64,000 bases of DNA, taken from the NCBI GenBank assembly GCA_002633005.1, contig NMRA01000037.1, positions 281,399 to 345,398 of the forward strand, given 5' to 3'. Numbering within the stretch: position 1 is the first letter of the stretch; the number at the start of each line of letters is the position of its first letter. This DNA is from Phoronis australis (taxonomy: Eukaryota > Phoronida > Phoronidae). Below are positions 1-12,188 of this stretch, one piece after another. The position numbers were made by a program, and so were the translations under genes. The notes below the pieces were generated by a model, which was not told the DNA's origin, ran no database searches, and worked only from the letters and a program-made list of their open reading frames with translations.

Positions 1-1290
1 ATTTCGTTACACACAGGTAAGCAAACAAAAATACATCAAATGAAATTAAACCTTAAGAATACAAATCTCAGGTTATCTTGGAGATACATTTTCTTGTTGC
101 TTGCTCTTCCTCTGGTATGTGTTTGCTATCCATGGGACAAAAGAAAGAGACGTCACTTGGCCGAACAAAAGGTCCGCATCGGGGTTTTGGATTCCCCTTC
201 CATTGAACGACGCAATGTCTAGAAACGTCAAAACTTAACTACGATTTTTTCACACAGAATGCAAACAAAAACTTATGCCAAAACTTACGGCTACGGTAAG
301 TCTCCGCATCGACTACTGAGAGTAAAAAGTTAGAACATTATAGTGCAAAAGTCCCCTGCTCACAACTAAAAAAAGTATGTGACGGTCATTTGTGTTTGCT
401 TAATAGAAATGAAAACACAACCAAATTGGGTCACTACGTCATTTTCTTTCGATCCAAACACCAAGGAACACTCAGAGAAACATGTCTTTCCAAGATAAAC
501 AAGGATCTTTGCTTTTACTAAAGGTACATCAAAAACGGTTGCTTTTAAAGCCAATTTTGATAGCGCCAAATGCCCGTATTTAAAAGCATGTGCCCGTGTT
601 TGAAAGTTTTTCAAAAATTGATTTGCAAAAGTATTTGTCGAACAATACCCATGTCTCACATGTTCCTTTTTTCTTTATAGTTCGCATCGTCTTAACTTAG
701 ATCTGAATATTTTTCTACTAGATATATTATCCACCTTCATTTATTATAGCAAACTAAAATTTTAATCACTTTTCCGTGTTTTATGTGTTTGTCTGTGTTA
801 TTTTCTTTTAAGAAGACTGTGTTATTTTGTTGCACAATAGGAATTTGTCTCGTTTTAATTTTGATATCTGTCAATAATTGTGTATTCCCTGGTTGCGTGG
901 CGTCATGCGGTGCTGTGGATTGTTCGTCTGCGTGTGTTGTTTTCATGGTGAGCCTGAATATTAGTGACATCACTCTGGGCACGGTTTTGAGCGCTCTCTT
1001 GGGTGTGAGACCTCTGGTCTGTGAAGACGTAGGCCTAAGTTCCAAGTGTCCCGACTTGAGTCATGTTGTGTGTTACCTACGTGAGGTCTGACGGGTCTAA
1101 GTCAGTTTCCTGAACTACCTCTTTACAGGTCGCGTTCACTAGCTACAGTAATATTGATCACACTTTTTATATTTATTGTTATTATAATTTTAATATGCTT
1201 AGTGCATATAATGTTGTGGATTTGGAGTAGTAATTGTATCTCTTCTTGCTAAATTTCTTCAGATGAAATAAACAGTTATCTAGTGAAACA
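1..1290. other. Left flank, no supported gene
   Basis: Short open frames occur on both strands (for example 40-222 and 783-1091, plus) but they have no recognisable domain, convincing splice context or family resemblance. The stretch may be the 3' part of a plus-strand transcript ending at the AATAAA at 1267, but no coding exon can be supported. Confidence 0.4.
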
Positions 1291-1304
1291 ATTCTTACTT
1301 TATT
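1267..1304. terminator. Back-to-back poly(A) signals
   Basis: AATAAA lies at 1267-1272 on the plus strand, and its complement TTTATT at 1299-1304 gives an AATAAA on the minus strand. The minus-strand signal could end the DRAM-like transcript, giving a 3' UTR of about 3.5 kb. The plus-strand one could end an unseen gene to the left. This is an inference from hexamers only; neither cleavage site is proven. Confidence 0.3.
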
Positions 1305-1790
1305 AATTTCAAACTGAAAACACAACATTTCCAAAAGACCTGTTCAGCAGAAGCACAGTCAAACATTTAATAAAGAGCCAAATAGTTCACAACTTCATAT
1401 TCCTCACATTTTTTTTCTTTTGGTGCGCTCCTCATTCTCAAAGGTACTGGAGAAAATGAGAAGTGCATCTTGAAACATGTCAAGAATATTAAATCCTATA
1501 TTCTTTGGGTTTTATTAAACCTTAACAGTAACACACCTTTTTCTAATCATTTCCTGGTTTTGCTCAAATGTTTCCTACAAACAACTATGCCAATAGATTC
1601 AAATACACGTGGCGCAACTACATGACTTCAACGTACCCATTAAACATAACAGTACAGCACACCCTGCAGCGCCTTATTAGCTAACACATAAGCAAACTAA
1701 CATTTTATGTAATCTAACATTTTATAAAGTCATAGCTCCAAAAAGGATTAAAATACAAAAAGCACAAATCATCCTTACCTCTCTCTCATG

Positions 1791-2176
1791 TAGGGTAACA
1801 ACTCTCCAGTTTGGGACACAGTGAAAATTATTGCTTTACTCTTGGTCGAACCTTATATCAAAGTTTAGAAATAGTTTATTCTGGCTGTCCTACACTTATG
1901 AATTATGATCAATGACAGACGACCATTCCCTCCACCTGACACATTATACAGACACATGAATATGTTGCATGGTCGGCTATCTTCAATGATTTTACGAGCT
2001 GCCAAGTCTATTTTGAAACTCTGTTGATACAAAATGCAGCCCATGGGAATATTTGAGAAATTCGATGAATGCCAAAATTGCTTATGTCCCATGTTCAGAC
2101 TATAAATTCAATTTCAGCTTGAATTCTGATGTCCCAAATTTTAGAGATTGTCCCAAACTGAAGAATATTTACCGTA
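1791..2176. mobile_element. MITE-like element, family A
   Basis: The left end TAGGGTAACAACTCTCCAGT, followed by TTGGGACACAG, pairs with the right end GTCCCAAACTGAAG...TTTACCGTA as an imperfect terminal inverted repeat bounded by TA. Internal 'tgtcccaaattt' blocks match the copies at 7091-7370 and 27749-28037. There is no coding capacity, so it is presumably non-autonomous. Confidence 0.6.
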
Positions 2177-2466
2177 ATAGCACCAATTAACAATTCAATC
2201 ACAAAATTAACACTTTGTATCTCTGATCTGAGCTCCAGTAGATAAATAACAAGCCTGCTATTTACTAATTACTTTCTTGGCACATATGGCAAGACTACTC
2301 AAAAATTACATTCCTGAACACTGAAATTTATAATGACCAATGCAATGTTCTATAACAAAAGTACTCCATAAAACTAACAAGCATAAATTCTTAAAATTGG
2401 ATTTCAAACACAAAAACTTTGACTAGACGTAGGAAGTGTCATTTATAAATCGCCAAGCTATCACAG

Positions 2467-2491
2467 AATAATAATAATAATAATAATAATA
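2467..2491. repeat. AAT microsatellite
   Basis: About eight uninterrupted ATA/AAT trinucleotide units, followed by an imperfect tail (aaaataatg). Confidence 0.9.
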
Positions 2492-3924
2492 AAATAATGA
2501 AAAATGAAATACTTCACACACATTTACTTGGTTTATTATTGGTGTTCCTGCCCGTGGCCATACAGCCACCATGCAGTACAAATTTGTATAAATCATCAAT
2601 AATCGGTAATCACATTTTAATCAACAGATTAATGTAACAGAGTGCAAAAATATGAATCACCAACAAGGAGGTATTGAGTGTGATTGGCAGATACAAGCCA
2701 AAAGAACTGTGTGGCTGAGGAAGTTCTCTAAACATACAAATGTAACATACCTATCATTGCAAGTTTACATACCCTGCACACACTTTATAGAGATTACAGG
2801 CATTAAAAGTAACAAATTGAAGGAAACACTGCGGACACTGTAAACACTAATTGATATTCCAAAATTTATGATTTTCAACTGCATTCATTGAGAGGTGCGG
2901 TAAAATGTCGCTAATTTAGGTGATTTTTTTCTCGTTTTTGTAAACTAAATACAATACCAAAATGATGCTAACTTCCAATTTTTGTACCACAGCTATGGAG
3001 AGAAAATGTTTTGAAAAAATTGCGGGTACTCGTGACATTGTTAGAAGTCCTTGAAAATGCAAAAAAAGCAGTTTAAACAATTATTTTTACACATTAGCTA
3101 CTTCCCACAATAAATAATCACCATCAGAAATGCTATTTTTACGAGTTGACAAGCTTATTAGAAATAACCCACACATTGTGAATTAAACAGTCGAGAATAA
3201 AAAATCAGAAAATTGCATGCAATTATTTGGCACTACAATAGACAAGTCTTAATTAACAGACTCGTTAAAAACTACAAATCACCCAAGAGCCAGCTTGAAT
3301 GGATCACATCATATAAAAGGCATTATGAGGTAGTTCTTCATGTATTTGGCACACAATCATGGCTAACACGTGATATTCTATTTTGTCGAATTTTCCATAA
3401 AAATAAAGATAAAGAAGAATCTAATACTCAATTAGTAGCAATGTTTGTACTGTGCAGATGCCACAAAACAACATTTGGTTAAAGTTTCCATTACTTGTAA
3501 CAAAGTAATCAGACTTTGAAAAACGGAAAATTACAATTTCGACAATTATTTTTGTGCGAAATATGCGAAAAATTAGCGTAATCTCACACATGATTTATAC
3601 ATAGCATACACCCAAGTGGTGAAAACAAGTCAAAGACATGGAATGCTTTTTATTGGCGCCATCTTGTGGAAGCACATGAAATGATGGTCATGTACTGTTT
3701 GTCACCTTAATTAAGCAAAAGCAAGGCTGCCTTCAGAGGCCCCAAAATCTTCAACTTAATTAACTATAAACTAAACAAGGTTGAGACAATACACTACAAT
3801 TTCAACATTTTGCCAATGAGCTTAGCACCAGACACAGTCATAAAAACTGGAAGTATAGACTGGACTTATAGCAGAACTTGAGTTTAGTAATGTTTAGAAC
3901 AGTCCTTTAAACAAGAACATTGGA

Positions 3925-4400
3925 TCAGAACTGATTTTATCCACAATCTTTCAAGCATAGCTTCTATTGCAAGATAGTGATGCAGTTAATTAGATTATAC
4001 ACCATGTTGGAAACTACTTTTCAATGAATAGCTCAAGACTTGGGTTTTTGTTCACTATTACTTGACCAATTTTGAAAATAAATTTGAAAATTTTAAAATT
4101 AAAGAACCCACACAGTCTCATTTTTACTCCTCCATTCAGGTAAAATTTATAGTTTCCATTGGATTTCATTTCCCAAAAAGAAAATGGAAATATAGAGACT
4201 GGATGTATTGAAGCCTTCTATTTAGATATGATCTGATTAGAAACAGTAATTACCCTCACTATGTGACCTAGTGAATAGAGTCACTCTATTGATATCTATC
4301 CAACTATTGTGAATTGAATGTGGATAGAACTGGTCCAGCTGACCATGTGACACTGGAAAAATTCAACAGATTTCTCCAAATCCTCATCTCCTTTCAAGAG
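3925..4400. repeat. Dispersed repeat, copy 1
   Basis: It shares several ordered blocks with 8490-8860 in the same orientation: 'ccaatgaatagctcaa'-type, 'ctcactatgtgacctagtga', 'ggatagaac...gctgaccatgtgaca' and the 'ggagaaattcaa'-type block. Divergence is clear (roughly a fifth of bases by eye) with indels, so it is an old interspersed repeat. No terminal repeats or coding frame were seen. Confidence 0.65.
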
Positions 4401-4855
4401 GACGTTTACAGAATGGTTAAGGCCAAAAACCATACTTGGTTCTGGCCTACGTTTTTCTTTGAAAATTGAGTAGGTGGTAACAGTAGTTGTTTTTTTTAGT
4501 TGCTTACTTTTTCAAAAAAGAAAATCTACCTGGGATGAGCAAAAATGATGCAAGACTTGCTTTCAATTTTTTACTCAGTGCTTGGCAAATCTTTACACAC
4601 CTTCCTTACCTTTGCCTTTGTGCAGCTTTTCAACAAAAAACACCAGACCATGGCTAAAGTCGATGCACGCGGGGACTTTTTCCTGTTTTTGTCGGTAAAC
4701 GCAGCTCTTAAAATGAGTCGGGGTACAGAAGACCAGAACCAAGTAAGCTTTTTGGCCTAACTTGAAAAATGCAAAAGTTAAACAAGACTCCCCATATGCC
4801 TACATGTCCCAATATAACAATAACACTAGTTGTTCGTCCCGGGATAACTTTGAAG

Positions 4856-7800
4856 TCAAGCCAGCTGGGTTGAAGGAGACTCTGGAAGGCTGTGTCCGGT
4901 GTTGGTGAGTTGGCAATTATCCACCCATTGTAGACGACTCTCATTGCCCTGCTCTCTCATCACTATCTGTGGTGACTTGGCGGCATGTGCGCGGAAGTCC
5001 CAGACGAAGGTAGTGAAGAAAAGACCCATGAACACCGCAGCTACCCACTCGCACACCGCAGCGCCATTCCTAAACTGTAGCATCGCACCTGGCTCCGCCT
5101 GAAATACAGACAGTTTGACACTTGATGGTCCAGCCCACACTATCTGCGGCAACTGCGGTAATTCTTTACGTGTTTTGCACAAAAATGATTGGCAAAATTA
5201 CTTTCCTATTTTTCGAAGACTGGATTACTCATTCAACTAATTTCTAGACAACGTTGAGATTTATCAAATTATCTGAAAGGAATCTCTTCAAATTTATCCG
5301 CAAACGGGATGACTTAAAAACGGAAACCACAAATTGTGAATTTCAAGTAGACTAAAAAATGTTGCTGCTTTGCAATACTTTGGTCAGCTCAGTCATCAAA
5401 CTGTAGAAAAACAATAATTTTAGACTAATAATCTATGAGTATAACACTTCTCCAACAGGAAATTACCCTGCTTGATACGACTGTACCCGTAGCCAGTCCC
5501 AATAAACTGAGTGACATTTTGGGCTTGGAGGGGGTAACTAGTTAGCATAGTGACTTAGAATTTTGAGGATGGTTATAAATCATAAGTGTCGTTTTATACG
5601 AGCACAGCCCCAGAAATCGCTCTCGCATTACATCCAGCTTAGGTTGTGGTTCACTCTCTCACATACAATCAATAGAAAAAATGAGCTCAGAGCAGCGTTC
5701 TCCACGGCAAAGAACAGACTGGAATTACAAAAGTCATGTACGTGTTTGAAAACCCATGTCCATACTGTGCAAAGCTTGTGTAAGAAGTATTGGATTTAAT
5801 GCACTGAACTCAGGTACCAAGAGGCCAAAATGTCATAATTTCCCAAAACTCGCTGCATCAATTTTCAAACTCGATGCAAGGAAGCCAAACTCGTCATAGT
5901 AAAATTCAAACTTGACGCACTGACAAATCAAAACAGGTTGCGGAGAACACTGCAGTGGAGTAGGCGACGCCTTTTAGCAACGCTCGTTTGTCTAGCCTTT
6001 TGAAATTGACATGGATGTAGTTTTTTGTGAACCCTGCTAGAATCAGTAAAATGACAAATAAAATAATCCCCTTAGATAGACGTAGCATCCCTACAGATCC
6101 ATGTGCCTGTCTATGAAAGATATTACTTACATCTGAAAACCACATCAAGAACCCACACAGAAGCACTGGGGAAAGTTAAAGAAGTTATTTTAAGCAACTG
6201 ACTCTAAAATTAATGGTAAATCATGCTACTAGTTAATATATTTCTAAACAACAAATCTCCCACTAGAAAAACAATGAAAATTAAAAAGCATATTTGCATA
6301 TTTTATGAGGGAAGTTCATGCCATTTGACAGTATTTATGTAAACAACAGTCGCACAAATTCACTGAAGTAAAATAAACCCAAGAGTGTCCAAAGCACAGA
6401 TGAATGATAGACTGCTTGAGCATCATGTTGGAGGATCCAGATCACCAAAAGAGGGGAAGCCAACTGCAATTTTTCAAAGAAAACATGTTGAAATAACCCA
6501 TAAAAACTGCATGTCAGTGGCATTTATTATTGGTCGTGTCCGCAGGGGAGACCAAGTTAACTGTGCCAGGGAGCATCTGTTACCCATCTCTTTAGTTGGG
6601 TTGTCACGACTACTTTGTATTTAGCCTTCAACCTTGAGGCGGTGTCAACACCTGCCTAAACTTAGCCTTGTAGTGTTTTGTTCCGGTTAGTCGTGATGTG
6701 CTAGATTTTTCGATATTCTATTGGGGATTAGAAGGACAAACTGAGAAGAATGCAGACCCAACATTAGTGAGAGAATAAATTAAATGAAGGAGGCAGAAAA
6801 CAACCTCAAAGTTACGATATGAAGATCAGGCAATGACTATGGTATTACATTGTAACAATTCAATTTGGTTAAAATGGAAAGGATACTGCCCAACAGAGAT
6901 GTTGTTGCAGCCACGGTAACAGCAAGTTTAACAAACATCAGCCACTTCCTGTGGTCATAGTGTCGTAGGCGTACTGACAAAACTGTCTGTTTCCAGATGT
7001 AAACCATTCCGAGGAGAAACGCCATCCCAGCTCCAATCAAGTGAGGTACTTTGGTTGGCCAAGTCTCCTAGAAAGAGAACAGATATTAACTACGGTAAAA
7101 ATTCACAAGTTTGGCACAGTCCCTAGAATTTGGGGCATGGAAATTCCTGCAGAAATTGAATTTTCTACATTCTCGAATTCGGGACAAGGGCGATTTTGGT
7201 TATCACCTCATTTCTCAAATTTTGGACAATTCGTGTTCAGTCTATATAGAGTTTTTCCCGATGATTTTTGAATTTAGGACAACTACTATTGCCTATTTCC
7301 AGAATTTGGGACAAGCTTCTACCTTGAGCCAAAAATTGTTCACGGTCCAAACTGGATAATTTTTACTATAATTATAAATATAACAAAGTACTAATAATTT
7401 ATCATGACATTAATAGCAATAGTAACAGTCACCGAAATAGGGATTATATCACTGCTAAAAATAAAATCTGAAATGATCATAACAATGATAAAGACTAAAG
7501 CAGTTTTGGTAATGGTCTCTTATAAAGAACCAGTTTTCTCCACTGAATAATGGCATCAAACTGGTTCTCAAAATACAGGCCTGTTATATCAGACTATTGT
7601 CGCAGTCTCCACTTATGACTATCAAGAAGTTGCAAGAAAAGAATGACAATGAGAAACATTCACCAAATGACTTTTAAACATGTTTTGTTAAAAGTCATGC
7701 TTTGTTGGTTAATTCATTAGGCAGTTAAGGTGCACTGCAGCATGTTTTTACAATTTTTTAAACTTCGTGTGGACGCATGCATTTAGTCGTTATCGCATCT

Positions 7801-10027
7801 TAGAGGAAATGGGATGTCTTTCTGAACATGTGTACCTTCCAAGTGTTTTCTAAGCATCTTCCTGTATCTTACAGAAAGGGAAGATTTAGGGTACACTGTG
7901 AGACAAAACAATGGTGGCCACTTAATATCCACTCCACTATCAGGCAGGCCAACTTTCTCTGGAACAGTATAATCCTATTATCTGTTCAAATTATCCACTG
8001 AACAGGAACAACACTGCATTGACGATTTGTCTCCAATGCATGACCTCACAGGACCTGACGACAGACCCAGTGTAGTGGTGATCCATTTCAGGAAAAATCT
8101 TGGATATAAAAAGTTGCACGACAGACGTATACCTGGAAATTGCCAACAACACTCATGCCTAGAGCAGATAGCACACCAAAGAAGCAACTGTGGAGAGACA
8201 GCAGAGTACAGCCACACTGGACCGTGCTGCGTGGCAGAGAGTGGTGATCCAACAATGACTCCACTTGTTTGGTTCGGAAATATGACGTCAAGCCAACTGG
8301 AAGTAGAACCGATTTCTATGTAACTGTTGTAGGACATAACCAATGACAGGAAGGATAATTGCTCTTTTCTAATGCAAATCGCGAAAAAATAAAATCATTG
8401 AAATTTAAATCGCTTTTGTAATAATGTTTTGACTACAAGAATGAATGGGGTAAAATCATGTAGTGAACATGCCCTTTAAAGGAGAGTTCTTCATCACAAC
8501 TGATTTCATGCACATTCTTTAAGGCAAAGCTTCTATTGTGAGTTAGTGATGCATATAATTAGCTGATAGGCCATAGTGGGGGGAGGATTACTTTCCAATG
8601 AATAGCTCAAAGTTTGGATTTTCATTTACGTCCGTTGTCATGTCCCAAAAAAGGTAAAATAGCGCCTGCATGCTTTCAAGCTTTCTATATGTGATCTGAT
8701 AAGAAGACGTTATTATCCTCACTATGTGACCTAGTGAATGGAGTCCCTCTATTGATGACTAGCACCCTAGTGGCTAAAATGGAATGTGGATAGAACCCCT
8801 TGGGCTGACCATGTGACATTGGAGAAATTCAAAAGATTTTTTCAAATTAATCTTCACATCTTTGCATGATGCAGAGAATGTGCTGCTTGGGGGTTGAAGA
8901 GAAGCAAATTGCACTCATTTTTCAAGCACAACATTCATGGTACTATAAGTTATCAACACTCTTGAGAGAATGAATTAAAGGTTGGTGTTTAACTGAACAA
9001 GAGCAATAACTTGAAGTGGCTTTTAAAAGTGAAAATTTGGAGAATAAAAACAAGGGATGGTTGCTTAGTTGAATTATGGGCATCAACTCACTGCCCATGG
9101 GAGACAATCCCCGCAATACTTAACAGTGGCAACTCACCAATCAGAGCTGTTATGTTCAGCATTTGTCCAAAAATAGAACTCTCTGGTGTAGAAGCTCCGG
9201 TGTCACTGTAAACAGAAAAAAGAAAAGAGAAAACTGATCAGACGGTTGACATAATGACTTATTTAAGCAACTTGCAAGTTATCATAAAGCTTCTCAAAAA
9301 AGCTTGGAAAATACTAATCAATGTCAGACACTCCAGAAGTGGTCTCTGTTACAGACAAACACCAAATCTCCAAATCTCAAACCAAAACAATAGTTTTCAA
9401 AGATAGTACTGCATGGGACTTTCAAATCTATTTCACTGGAACTCTTTTCATTCTGGGAAGATTTGTACAAGTAACGCTGCACAAATTCATGGTTTTATAT
9501 GGTGAGACACGCGGTATGTTTGTAATCAATTTAAATTGTAAGCAAATGCATGAACTCACAAAATCACACTTTCAACTGAAATCGGTGGTTATGAGAGAGG
9601 AAAAGCTTCAGTTAATTAATACCTGATAAATGGAATTTGACCATCAACTGCATGCTGAAGACCTTTGAAAACTGCATAACTGCAAAACAAAATAATTATT
9701 ATATGGAATAAAACCAGATTACAAAGATTTAGTTAACATTGACACACACCATAATGATAATTGTTATTATGTGCAAGACCACACACATATCACTTATAAA
9801 AACCACTTGTGTACGTTAATGCTTTTCAATCACGGGCCTCAGCGAACAGGCACCACTGGTTATAACTATAGAAAGCCATACACTAAACATATTGCTTGTG
9901 GTTGACAAGGGAAATTGTTATGATCAGTGAATATTTACCTTATAATACAAGACAGTAGGAAGCTAGCAAAACTTAAAACCGCAAATGTTGACAAAAACCA
10001 TCGAGACCCCCAGCAGTTCACAGCCAT
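4856..10027 (-). CDS. DRAM: DRAM-family autophagy modulator, 6 coding exons (279 aa)
   Basis: The coding exons (minus strand) are 10027-9939, 9679-9623, 9205-9138, 8296-8133, 7067-6849 and 5098-4856. They total 840 bp including TGA, and all junctions are GT-AG and phase-consistent. The product is a multi-span membrane protein of the DRAM/TMEM150 (Frag1/DRAM/Sfk1) family. Vertebrate DRAM1/2 act in lysosomal membranes and promote autophagy; DRAM1 is a p53 target. Family hallmarks are PFISDTGASTPESSIFG at about residues 46-62, FRTKQV after TM2, ALGMSVVGNFQ ending at residue 126, and the C-terminal CEW (215-217) followed by a hydrophobic span ending FVWDF. Human DRAM1 is 238 aa and DRAM2 is 266 aa, so the length fits. 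The start is the first ATG after a 5' UTR splice acceptor at 10040. The PESxIFG and SILSILTKL segments look nearer DRAM1 than DRAM2, but invertebrate members need not map one to one. The last intron donor (GTAATA) is non-canonical beyond GT and is the least certain junction. Confidence 0.88.
7091..7370. mobile_element. MITE-like element, family A
   Basis: The ends TACGGTAAAAATTCACAAGT and, read inward from the right, TATAGTAAAAATTATCCAGT form terminal inverted repeats of about 27 bp bounded by TA. Repeated internal motifs of the 'aatttgggaca' type are present. It lies in DRAM intron sequence just upstream of exon 7067-6849. No transposase is encoded. Confidence 0.7.
7524..7580. repeat. Palindromic repeat, family C
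   Basis: The arms GAACCAGTTTTCTCCACTGA and TCAAACTGGTTCTCAAAATAC contain complementary AACCAGTTT/AAACTGGTT. The whole block is nearly the exact reverse complement of 28660-28724, so it is a dispersed element and not a chance hairpin. It lies in a DRAM intron. Confidence 0.6.
8490..8860. repeat. Dispersed repeat, copy 2
   Basis: Same-orientation diverged copy of the repeat at 3925-4400, with 'ctcactatgtgacctagtga' and 'ggctgaccatgtgacattgg' the best conserved blocks. It sits in the DRAM intron between exons 9205-9138 and 8296-8133. Confidence 0.65.
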
Positions 10028-10968
10028 TCTTGTATTGGTACTAAAACAAAAAGAATTTCGTTAAATTTGCAACACTGCATTCGTGTAAATGTAAAGAAGG
10101 ATTTTAGCACGTTACCATATTCTATTTGTCTGAAAGCCACACATAGAGTTGACAAATCCTAACGGATTACATAGAGGCTACACGGGCTTCACTAGTAGTG
10201 CTAGGTCAACTCATGGTGGTTAATACATCTGACAGGTCTGTAAGCCAGAAGTTGTCATCTAAAACCATCATATTTCTTAGCTGGTTGTCTCTACAAAACT
10301 GGTAAAGCGCAAATCAGCTTTTGTGCTTGGATTTAAAATTAAGATTAAACTCAAGATCACATGCTAGTATACGTGGAATTAGAAATATGTATTCATAAAA
10401 GCAATCAGATGCAACTTGTTGCTCAGAATGAAAAATTTTTGTTTTTCACCCCACAATCACCAATTTTCTCCTTCATCATAGTTTGTATCACAAAATCAAA
10501 GGAACATGTGAATGCCTAATTGTTTACTAGTATTGTTTGGTGTATAACAATGCCAATAGCTGGAAAAAAGTAGAAGTCTTGGTTAAAATTTACTTTTAAT
10601 TTCTTTAGCACAGTGCAGTTTTAATCAAGGTGAATATGATTATTTGATTGAACTCTACAAGTTCACTTGGGTATTCCAAGTTTACACATACGTGATCTTG
10701 AGATCGTGTGGAATTCCAAGTTCAAGCATAGCACAGACACTAAGATGTAGTGTGTGGATTAATTCTTTGATAGTTCATGGCAAAACATTGCAGCGAATGT
10801 AGACTGATCATTCACCAGTGGCCCAGTGTGACCAGTTTCTGTGATGTTGAAACTCTACTGTTTTTAACTACTTATGTTACTCAAGTGTAAATTGGAGTGA
10901 ACTTAAACTTTGTGAGGACCATGAATCCGTGATTGGAATTTAGAGTAAATTAAGTCTATTAAAGTTGA

Positions 10969-10991
10969 ACACTGTCAAAATTTGACAGTGT
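10969..10991. repeat. Perfect 11-bp inverted repeat
   Basis: ACACTGTCAAA and TTTGACAGTGT flank one base, giving a perfect hairpin in the first DRAM intron. No gene or terminator context is evident. Confidence 0.7.
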
Positions 10992-11029
10992 CAAATATAT
11001 AGAAATATATCTTTTTCAGTAAGGCCTGG

Positions 11030-11175
11030 AAAATATGTTGCCAACAATTTATCCCATCAGCACGTCATCTTTTTGGTCACATTACGTGACCTTGCAATTG
11101 TGCTAATGTTTTCTTTTGTATTTTCCTGTACCGATGTAAAATAAACAGTTTACTTACTTACTTTACTTACGAAGT
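11030..11175. repeat. Possible SINE/LINE 3' tail
   Basis: The segment ends in 'aaataaacagtttacttact' with further tttac-type iterations, resembling the simple-repeat tail of a retroposon. No A/B box or reverse-transcriptase frame is visible, so this rests on the tail alone. Confidence 0.25.
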
Positions 11176-11278
11176 TACTAACTCCTGACCTGACTCAATG
11201 ACTGAAACTTCCAAGTTCGTTCCAGTGAAACTGAAAGTATAACTAGCCGCTAACTAGTGGAGTGACTAATAACTTACC

Positions 11279-11430
11279 CAGACACAATATAACACGTGTG
11301 CTCCTCGAAGCAGAAATGAGCGTGAACAAAATGGTGAACACGCACACAGAAAACACAAAACTTCCGCAAACCTGCAGTGTTTTTCACACACCACGGCTGC
11401 AGGTAACCACGGAAGCTTAGTCAAGTGCAC
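11279..11430 (-). other. DRAM: 5' UTR exon of DRAM-like gene
   Basis: The minus strand has a strong donor, CTGG|GTAAGT, at 11278/11277. It is positioned to splice to the acceptor TTTTGTTTTAG at 10040, which lies 13 bases before the DRAM ATG. The 5' end (about 11430) is a guess from the start of the divergent promoter. Exon boundaries other than the donor are not visible. Confidence 0.55.
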
Positions 11431-11439
11431 TTTACACTG

Positions 11440-11465
11440 TAGGCTACTTCCGTTTCCGGATTCGC
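11440..11465. promoter_or_regulatory. ETS-type motifs in DRAM/SLC22 divergent promoter
   Basis: ACTTCCGTTTCCGG at 11446-11459 reads CCGGAAACGGAAGT on the minus strand, two GGAA cores 6 bp apart and a good match to ETS-family sites. A further GGAAGC lies at 11411. The duplicate promoter keeps the same motif at 12865-12878. The motif is seen; binding and promoter function are inferred from its place between divergent genes. Confidence 0.4.
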
Positions 11466-12188
11466 AAGTCTGCTTCTACAGTTTTACGTAATTTTGACAA
11501 TAAGAACAATTTGTACCGTATAAGATATGCCATAACACGCATAATGTCTTAATTTGAAGTTGAAATGTACAAAATGACCAAAAAGACATCAATTCAAAGC
11601 GAAAGAGTACAATAAAAAGCAAAAGTTGAACACGACACCTAGCGGTTGAACATAATTTTCGATTTTCTCAAAGCGAAGTACGAAAAAAGGTGTTCTCGCA
11701 CGCGTGTCAAGTTATGGCTTATGAAGTTATGCGCTCTTGACAGTCCAGAAATTATTTTGGATAAAGTACAGCTTGGTCGATCAAATGAAAGTGCGCCTGT
11801 TGGGGGTGGGAGGCTGGTGAAACTTGAATATTAACTAGTAGTAGACATTACTTATAGAGAAATTCCAGCAGAGCTTAACTTCCTCTTCAGACTTCACGTC
11901 TTCAGTCCAGCCTCCATGCGGTGCAGGGGTGCAGACGGTGCAAGTTTATGCCAGCTGTGCTGGCCCAGTTCAGACAGTGATAGTGTCTAGTACTAGTGCC
12001 GACAAGGATGAGTTTCATGAGTGGACTGATGATGTGATTTAATACTTTAAGTAGTCCGAACAGTTTGATTTTGAGAAATTGAGTATTATGTAATGCAGTG
12101 TAATAATCCTATTCTTACATCTCGTAATAATCACATCAGTCTGTATGCATAGTCTCGGCAGCCATATAGATATACCCTCAGTTTAGCA

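Larger units (their letters stand above)
1305..4855 (-). other. Probable 3' UTR or downstream region of DRAM-like gene
   Basis: There is no supported coding exon in these 3.5 kb. The stretch holds a MITE-like element (1791-2176), an AAT microsatellite (2467-2491) and one copy of a dispersed repeat (about 3925-4400). How far the DRAM 3' UTR really reaches is unknown. Confidence 0.35.

Noticed and set aside
783-1091. 102-codon plus-strand frame with a hydrophobic N terminus
   Set aside because: No family resemblance, and an equally long frame overlaps on the minus strand; the hydrophobic bias follows from T-rich sequence.
5906-6166. Minus-strand frame with a membrane-like segment, at first taken as a DRAM exon
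   Set aside because: The exons 7067-6849 and 5098-4856 join in phase and align without a gap to the DRAM C terminus, so no extra exon is needed.
8291-9137. A missing DRAM exon in this intron
   Set aside because: An acceptor at 8296 extends the next exon to include the FRTKQV segment, which fills the family alignment.
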